This document shows positions 41,145-45,643 of a stretch of DNA of 45,643 nucleotides, one piece after another. Numbering within the stretch: position 1 is the stretch's first letter; every line of letters begins with the position of its first letter. Under the pieces are notes generated by a model. It searched no databases. It had not been told where the DNA came from and saw only the letters and a program-made list of their open reading frames with translations. The stretch is from CAZQEC01 sp964591565 (GTDB lineage Bacteria; Patescibacteriota; UBA1384; CAJBMM01). The translations under genes were made by a program, and so were the position numbers. The DNA is taken from positions 1-45,643 of the forward strand of contig CAZQEC010000003.1 in NCBI GenBank assembly GCA_964591565.1, written 5' to 3'.

Positions 41145-42284
41145 ATGATTTCAAAAAAAAATATTCGCTTCGTAGTGCTTTCAACGCTGTTATTTGTATT
41201 GAGTTTTAGTGCATTTATTCCACCCGCCCGCGCTGACGGCAGTTTTAGTTTGTCGGTGCAAGGAACGACGAACGATCCTTTGCTCGGCAAAGTGATCAAC
41301 GTTGACGGCCAAAATAAGCCAATTGTGACCATTGTACCCAGTTTTTCTGGCCCCTTTATGGGTTACGACAAGATGAAGTTGGAAATTAACGGATCATTCA
41401 AGAACGCGTGGGAAAATACCGCTAACGCCACCGTGTTTGCGCCTAGCACCTACGGGTGGAGTTTGTGTGCTGGCAATGACACATCCGGGCAGGGAGAATA
41501 TACCTTGGTCTTATATGGTATTATTGATGCGTTTTCGACCAGCCGCCAAGTGGCGAGCGATAAAGTAAACATTACTGGCACCCCCACCTGCACTACTGGA
41601 GGAAGCACAGCGTCATTGAGTATTACCGCCACTAAGGTCAGTGAAAATGCAAAACAGGTTAAAGTGGAACTTGGTATCAGCAATATCAGCGAAAGCGAGT
41701 TTTGTTCCACAAATATAGTGCAGTTAAAACTTAAGCCACCCGACGTTTCCAAAGGCGAGTTTTGCGCGCCCGGCTCTACCACTATTAAACCAGTCACATG
41801 GGATACCACTAATACAACCAAAGGCACCTACAAACTATACGCCGTGGGCTTAAACCAAGCCAGGGGCGGGAACATTAGAAGCACTGAGGTTTCAGTTGAG
41901 ATTAAAGGCGGTGGCGCGGTTGGTAGTGTTGGCGGCAGTGGTGGCGGTGACCCGGGTTTGGGAGGAGGAGGAACCAAAAGCGTTGAACTAAAACCGATCA
42001 TTTTTGACGTGCCAGATTCGTCGCGCCTCAAAAACAAGTACGGCGCTGATTTAATTGTTGCCCTTCGCACTATAATTTTAGATTATCTAATTCTGATTGT
42101 GAGCATTTTGGCCGCCATAGCCATTATTATTAGCGGCTTAATGTACATTTCGTCTTACGGCGACCCAGCTAAAGCCGAAAAGGCCAAGAAAAATCTGCAG
42201 TGGGCTATTTATGGTATTGTAGTGGTGGTGTTAAGTTTGGTTTTGCTGACCATTGTTGGTCAACTTTTGCATAAAATAAAATAG
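41145..42284 (+). CDS. Secreted protein with C-terminal TrbC/VirB2-like pilin segment
   Basis: A 379-residue protein. A signal peptide (FVVLSTLLFVLSFSAFIPPARADG) comes first. About 230 residues of beta-rich, Ig-like extracellular sequence follow, with repeated Thr/Ser and a Gly-rich linker (residues ~265-290). Two membrane helices then flank the motif MYISSYGDPAKAEKAKKNLQWA, shared with the three small pilin-like proteins downstream. ATG 41145 has AGAGGAAG upstream. It may be an adhesin built on a pilin-like base. Confidence 0.7.
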   Translation: MISKKNIRFVVLSTLLFVLSFSAFIPPARADGSFSLSVQGTTNDPLLGKVINVDGQNKPIVTIVPSFSGPFMGYDKMKLEINGSFKNAWENTANATVFAPSTYGWSLCAGNDTSGQGEYTLVLYGIIDAFSTSRQVASDKVNITGTPTCTTGGSTASLSITATKVSENAKQVKVELGISNISESEFCSTNIVQLKLKPPDVSKGEFCAPGSTTIKPVTWDTTNTTKGTYKLYAVGLNQARGGNIRSTEVSVEIKGGGAVGSVGGSGGGDPGLGGGGTKSVELKPIIFDVPDSSRLKNKYGADLIVALRTIILDYLILIVSILAAIAIIISGLMYISSYGDPAKAEKAKKNLQWAIYGIVVVVLSLVLLTIVGQLLHKIK

Positions 42285-42297
42285 TTTAGGAGTCAGT

Positions 42298-42648
42298 ATG
42301 CCACAAACTAAATCCGTATTTAAAGAACTGTTTAACAGCCAAGACCCGACTGCTTTTGATTTAGATACGGTCTTGAATGTTTTAACCTTTATCCGCAACC
42401 AGCTTGTCCTTTTTGCCGCGGTGTATGCTATTTTTGGTATGGTGATTGTGGGCTGGCAGTACTTTACCGCTTACGGCGACGAGGCAAAAGCGGGGCAAGC
42501 CAAAAAAACCCTGACTATGATTTTAATTGGTATGGTGATTGTGATCTTTAGCGAAATAATGATTTACGAAGCGCAAAGAATTGTGCTCAACGCCAACAAT
42601 CCCACTATTAAAGAAATTAATGATGTGACTAACCCACTCAGTCCATAG
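42298..42648 (+). CDS. TrbC/VirB2-like small membrane protein
   Basis: A 116-residue protein with two hydrophobic helices around YFTAYGDEAKAGQAKKTL. The N-terminal ~30 residues are hydrophilic and lack a clear signal peptide. TAGGAG precedes the ATG, and it is 13 bases from the preceding gene. The pattern is that of the VirB2/TrbC pilin superfamily. Confidence 0.65.
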   Translation: MPQTKSVFKELFNSQDPTAFDLDTVLNVLTFIRNQLVLFAAVYAIFGMVIVGWQYFTAYGDEAKAGQAKKTLTMILIGMVIVIFSEIMIYEAQRIVLNANNPTIKEINDVTNPLSP

Positions 42649-42657
42649 GATAATAAA

Positions 42658-42981
42658 ATGAGCGTTCAAGACGTCATAAATCTTTTTACTCCAATTGAAG
42701 TTAAGCCCATCGTTGGTGACCCACCAAATTATGATCCTATTCCTGGCGCCACCAGTTATTTACCGGCAATCGTCAGTCTTATAGTTAATACGATGCTATA
42801 TTTGGGTGGCGCCATGGTGGTGATCGCCATTATTTGGGGCGGCATTACCTACATTACCGCCGCCGGCGACGCCGCAAAAGCCGAGCGCGCCCGCAACACC
42901 ATTACCTACGCCATTATTGGGGCTATTGTGATTATACTGTCGTTTGTTATTATTAAAGTGGTGGTGAGTGCAATTAGCTAG
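42658..42981 (+). CDS. TrbC/VirB2-like pilin protein
   Basis: A 107-residue protein: the helix AIVSLIVNTMLYLGGAMVVIAIIWGG, the motif YITAAGDAAKAERARNTI, and a second helix (AIIGAIVIILSFVIIKVVV). It lies nine bases after the preceding gene with AGGA upstream, and forms an operon with the two genes before it. Confidence 0.75.
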   Translation: MSVQDVINLFTPIEVKPIVGDPPNYDPIPGATSYLPAIVSLIVNTMLYLGGAMVVIAIIWGGITYITAAGDAAKAERARNTITYAIIGAIVIILSFVIIKVVVSAIS

Positions 42982-43347
42982 GGTTTGATGTTTCCCTTCT
43001 GTCATTAGCGAGGAGTGAAGTCCCTGCTCCCTTCTGTCATTGCGAGCGTTTGATTTTTCTCTTCTGTCATTGCGAGCGAATGTAATGAGCGTGGCAATCT
43101 ATCCGTATCAAAAGATTGCTTCTTTGCCCCCCCGTTGGGGACGGCGCATCGCAATGACTAGTAAACATTTGACAGCCATTAACAATAATGTGTACGCTTA
43201 ATATGACACATGAGGTGTCATCCTGCGAAGTCCTGCACCGCATGGTGCGGGGAGCGAACCACCCATCATGTCTGTCATCTTGAGCGCTAGCGAAAGATCT
43301 AGCTAGTAGAAATCATCAAAATAAATTAATATTACTAGGAGGAATGT
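42982..43347. repeat. Intergenic cluster of dispersed repeats
   Basis: Repeat ends appear at 43001 (GTCATTAGCG), 43036 (GTCATTGCGA) and 43066-43158 (a complete unit GTCATTGCGA ... TCGCAATGAC), with fragments at 43218 (GTCATCCTGCGA) and 43273 (GTCATCTTGA). No gene is visible. An AGGAGG precedes the start at 43348. Confidence 0.7.
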
Positions 43348-43710
43348 ATGTTTAGTGCAATAGGAAGTGCGATAGCAAACTTTTTGGCGCCGACGGCGAA
43401 TGCTCAATTTGATAATAGTGGCGGGAATAATTTTGACGCATTGCCATTATTAGATAAATCGCTTAGTCTTAACGGATTGATTGATACGATTATTAGCATA
43501 ATGTTGTTGATTGCTGGGGCGCTGGCAGTTATATATCTTATTTATGCTGGCATATTGTATATCACTGCTGGCGGTGAACCGACCAAAGCAGAGAAGGCGC
43601 GAACCGGCATTGTTAATTCCATTATTGGTATTATTATTATCGTATTGGCGTTTGTAATCGAAAAAACAATTATTCGTCTATTTTTTGTAGATGGTGGTGG
43701 TTTATTCTAA
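43348..43710 (+). CDS. TrbC/VirB2-like pilin protein with signal peptide
   Basis: A 120-residue protein. The N-terminus SAIANFLAPTANAQF may be a signal peptide with cleavage after ANA. The core follows: helix IISIMLLIAGALAVIYLIYAG, motif YITAGGEPTKAEKARTGI, and helix IIGIIIIVLAFVIEKTI. ACTAGGAGGAATGT precedes the ATG. It is the fourth member of the local paralogue group, separated from the other three by the repeat cluster. Confidence 0.75.
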   Translation: MFSAIGSAIANFLAPTANAQFDNSGGNNFDALPLLDKSLSLNGLIDTIISIMLLIAGALAVIYLIYAGILYITAGGEPTKAEKARTGIVNSIIGIIIIVLAFVIEKTIIRLFFVDGGGLF

Positions 43711-43755
43711 ATTATATAATTTAGAATATTTATCACGTAAGTGATGCAAAAAAAT

Positions 43756-43784
43756 AGAGCGGGTCGCCATCTGGCGCCCGCTCT
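43756..43784 (-). terminator. Terminator for the minus-strand secreted-protein gene
   Basis: AGAGCGGGtCGCC (43756-43768) pairs with GGCGCCCGCTCT (43773-43784), with one bulged base. On the minus strand ATTTTTTTGC follows, a strong U-tract. Confidence 0.85.
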
Positions 43785-43795
43785 TTAGTTTCCTC

Positions 43796-43860
43796 TGATC
43801 CCATACAGGGTCTCTTGATCCCATACAGGGTCTCTCCCTGTGCAGGGTGAGACCCTGTAT
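43796..43860. repeat. Tandem 20-mer and long palindrome
   Basis: A 20-bp unit starting TGATCCCATACAGGG is repeated at 43796-43815 and 43816-43835. The ATACAGGGTCTC of the second copy (43823-43834) pairs with GAGACCCTGTAT (43849-43860), with CCCTG/CAGGG inside, making a near-perfect 38-bp palindrome. Confidence 0.8.
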
Positions 43861-43892
43861 AAGGAGTCTCCCTTTGTTTGAAGAAGTCGAGA

Positions 43893-44810
43893 TCAGAACT
43901 CGACCTCGAGGGCAACGTCTAGCCCCACCTTGAGCTCAGTGACCACTATGGTCACCTTCGAGCCCGAGATGTTTGAGACGTAACCTTCGCCGACCTTGAA
44001 ACCGTTGGACAGGATTTTGACTACCTGTCCGTCGGTGACCTCGCGGTCGCCAGCATCAACGCCGAGCGTGCGCTCGGTCACCCAAACGGCTGGCAGGGCT
44101 TTGCTCGCCCTTTTTACCGTTGGATTATAGCGCGCCTCGGCGTTATCAAACGAACCAGCCAGGGTGCCCTTGGCGATAAACTCTGCTTCGGTGTCATTTG
44201 AAGTGGAGAAGTCAAACTCTCCGCCGCTAAACCAACGCCGATAGGAAACGCGCAGTTGTTTGTCCGTAGACCGCACCTGTTGACGCTCGACCCTTCCAAA
44301 CATCCTCAAAAGGACTTTGGACGGCTGGTCGCCGTCCCCGCGAGTGGCGAAATCAAAGTCAACTTCGCCACTCATATCCCACGTCTCATTGCGCGAGTCA
44401 AGATCAACTCGACGGGGAATAACCTGACCGAGTAGGCCACCGATCTTTGACGTGAGACTCGATAAGTCGATTTGGCCACCCCCGCCTTTCCTCTGCCGCC
44501 GGTTTAGATCAACGGTGAAGTTGCCGACCATAAAAACGTCGGCTTCACGGCGGTCAAGAACTCGCAGTCCCCCGAGCCGTTCAACCATATTCTTCATGGC
44601 CGACCCGGCGGCGTCATCTCGAACATAGCGCGACCAACTGCCGCGCGGCCGTTCGAGAAATACATTCTTCCCCGCGATTGGGGAATCGATCATCCGTCGA
44701 GTTTCCGCCTGCGGTCGGGCTCCAACGCCCACCGCCGCGTCTTGCGCCAGCACCGTGCCGGACGCAAGAACAAACATTGATACTGCAAAAGCCCAAGCTG
44801 ATTTTTTCAC
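43893..44810 (-). CDS. Secreted protein of unknown function, cassette gene
   Basis: This 305-residue protein begins at GTG 44810, which has AAGGGGG upstream. A signal peptide follows (KKSAWAFAVSMFVLASGTVLAQ). The mature part has a domain with alternating strands (ADVFMVGNFTVDLNRR, WDMSGEVDFDFATR, VLLRMFGRVERQQV, FDFSTSNDTEAEFIAKGTLAGSF) and a C-terminal domain with GQVVKILSNGFKVGEGYVS. The architecture recalls secreted envelope proteins that oligomerise (CsgG/FlgT-like), but I cannot name a family. It has its own promoter and terminator and is more GC-rich than the genes beside it. Confidence 0.65.
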   Translation of the reverse strand: MKKSAWAFAVSMFVLASGTVLAQDAAVGVGARPQAETRRMIDSPIAGKNVFLERPRGSWSRYVRDDAAGSAMKNMVERLGGLRVLDRREADVFMVGNFTVDLNRRQRKGGGGQIDLSSLTSKIGGLLGQVIPRRVDLDSRNETWDMSGEVDFDFATRGDGDQPSKVLLRMFGRVERQQVRSTDKQLRVSYRRWFSGGEFDFSTSNDTEAEFIAKGTLAGSFDNAEARYNPTVKRASKALPAVWVTERTLGVDAGDREVTDGQVVKILSNGFKVGEGYVSNISGSKVTIVVTELKVGLDVALEVEF

Positions 44811-45193
44811 TGGATTTCCCCCTTCAGGAATGAACGTGCCAGAAGCACATGAGATTGTTAAGCGATTGCGTTCATCAGCGAACATATTGCCGATGAAAAC
44901 ATTTAACATTAGCACGATTTATTACTTTTGTCAATGGTTTGGGACTGCAGGTAGCAAGTAGCCAGTAGCAGGTAGCTGAAAGCTAAAAGCGAAGAGCGTC
45001 AGAAAATAATTTGAAATTTTTAATTTGTAATTTGAAAACAATATGGCTCATTCAAAGAGGCAATTCGATACTTAATTCCCAGCTACGAACTACTCACTAC
45101 CCACTACAAACCGTTTTCTATCTATCCTCTATCATCTATCCACTATCTTCCGTACCATTAGACTATCCATTCATTTTCCCTTAATCTAATAAT
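44811..45193. other. Non-coding stretch upstream of the pilB-like gene
   Basis: It holds the promoter of the minus-strand gene (44906-44934). A TAGC-rich degenerate repeat follows (44946-44998), then CTACTCACTACCCACTA and CTATC-type repeats up to about 45170. No gene is visible. Confidence 0.5.
44906..44934 (-). promoter_or_regulatory. Sigma-70 type promoter for the secreted-protein gene
   Basis: On the minus strand a perfect TTGACA (44934-44929) is followed, after exactly 17 bases, by TAATGT (44911-44906). It is the best promoter match in the window. Confidence 0.7.
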
Positions 45194-45643
45194 ATGCCCG
45201 ACGTTAGCGACAAAATACTACAACTCGATCGCGATCAAGAAGAACACGCCATCAAAGCGCGCGCTGATCGGCTTGGTGTGCCCTACTTAAACATCCGCAA
45301 TATGCAACTAGACGCGGACGTGTTAAAAATTATTCCGCTTCAGCAAGTTGAGGCGGCGCAGGTGCTGGCCATTCAACATCACGGCACCGAGGTAATGGTG
45401 GGCGTAGTTGAGCCCGAAAGCGCGACCACAAAAACCGCGCTGACTGAATTAGCCCAAATGACCGGCTTAAAGTTCACGCCGGTAATGATTTCGCCGTCCA
45501 GTTTTGCTTATGGCCGCCAAACTTACGCCTTGCTTGTTAAGGAAAATGAGGGCGAGCGACCGGTGGTCATATCTGAAAAAGAGCACGCCGCGCTCAGTAC
45601 GTTAATGGATCAGTTAAAGAATGGAGATGAATTACCTAATGCC
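45194..45643 (+). CDS. PilB/GspE-type ATPase, N-terminal fragment (runs off the window)
   Basis: The open frame from ATG 45194 continues to the window end with 150 codons and no stop. ADRLGVPYLNIRNMQLDADVLKIIPLQQVEAAQVLAI followed by VMVGVVEPES is characteristic of the GspE/MshE N-terminal domain of type IV pilus and type II secretion assembly ATPases, including the conserved LxIIP element. The P-loop domain lies beyond the window. AATCTAATAAT just before the ATG may hold a -10 box, and no Shine-Dalgarno is seen. Confidence 0.8.
   Translation, partial: MPDVSDKILQLDRDQEEHAIKARADRLGVPYLNIRNMQLDADVLKIIPLQQVEAAQVLAIQHHGTEVMVGVVEPESATTKTALTELAQMTGLKFTPVMISPSSFAYGRQTYALLVKENEGERPVVISEKEHAALSTLMDQLKNGDELPNA

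Noticed and set aside
42982..43347. CRISPR array
   Set aside because: The repeated GTCATTGCGAG units have inverted ends and irregular spacing, and lack constant repeats with unique spacers.
1..45643. Use of genetic code 25 (TGA as glycine), as in some Patescibacteria
   Set aside because: TGA terminates many genes exactly at family-expected ends, often within ATGA overlaps.

Overview
The window looks like a metagenome-assembled scaffold from a Patescibacteria (Candidate Phyla Radiation) organism. The grounds are four small TrbC/VirB2-type pilin-like proteins beside the start of a PilB/GspE-type ATPase, an isolated comFC, a GHMP (mevalonate-kinase-like) kinase with an extra C-terminal domain, AT-leaning codon use with several TTG/GTG starts, and a very large surface-polysaccharide locus. 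TGA ends many genes (for example at 7543, 8100 and 28291-29994's neighbours), so the code is the standard bacterial one, not code 25. Two runs of ten Ns (3036-3045, 20429-20438) mark scaffold joins; each interrupts a gene that must have been whole. The phylum assignment is inference.

Region 1 (1-21327, plus strand apart from two genes) is a polysaccharide export and assembly locus. It opens with a Wzt-type ABC ATPase. A CDP-3,6-dideoxyhexose pathway follows: an RfbH-like dehydrase split by the first gap, RfbF, RfbG, an RmlC/AscE-like epimerase and an RfbJ/AscF-like reductase. A tightly packed operon then encodes glycosyltransferases and methyltransferases: GT2-DUF5672, a sugar O-methyltransferase, an FkbM methyltransferase, a GT11-GT17 fusion, GT10, GT11, a DxD glycosyltransferase carrying an in-frame palindromic insert, two GT2 enzymes, a TviB/WbpA-like nucleotide-sugar dehydrogenase and a GT4 enzyme. 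The predicted product is a fucosylated, methylated glycan that includes a dideoxy sugar.

Region 2 (21437-28146, minus strand) encodes an extended SDR epimerase, a large polytopic membrane protein, a GT2 rhamnosyltransferase-like protein, a DUF2304 protein, a dolichyl-phosphate-mannose-synthase-like GT2 and UDP-glucose 6-dehydrogenase. The last works with GalU (38649-39533) to make UDP-glucuronate.

Region 3 (28195-36490) is accessory. It holds a lipoprotein hydrolase, a 31-residue small ORF, an epimerase plus NUDIX pair, the GHMP kinase, a two-helix membrane protein and three tRNA genes. The two tRNA-Ser genes lie in opposite orientation with matching flanks.

Region 4 (36671-45643) holds a HicBA-like pair, comFC, Hsp20, galU, an orphan ABC substrate-binding protein, the pilin-like cluster, a secreted protein and the 5' end of a pilB/gspE-like gene.

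A recurring pattern is that six units (1319-2065, 4316-5416, 28291-29994, 31077-31172, 31338-33498, 43893-44810) look like self-contained cassettes. Most have a strong Shine-Dalgarno and a private terminator, and several have a near-consensus promoter. They sit in either orientation between genes that otherwise form operons, and two of them separate rfbH from rfbF. Intergenic spaces also carry a dispersed repeat with ends GTCATYKCGA / TCGMAATGAC. All functional calls come from reading motifs by eye; no database search was possible.
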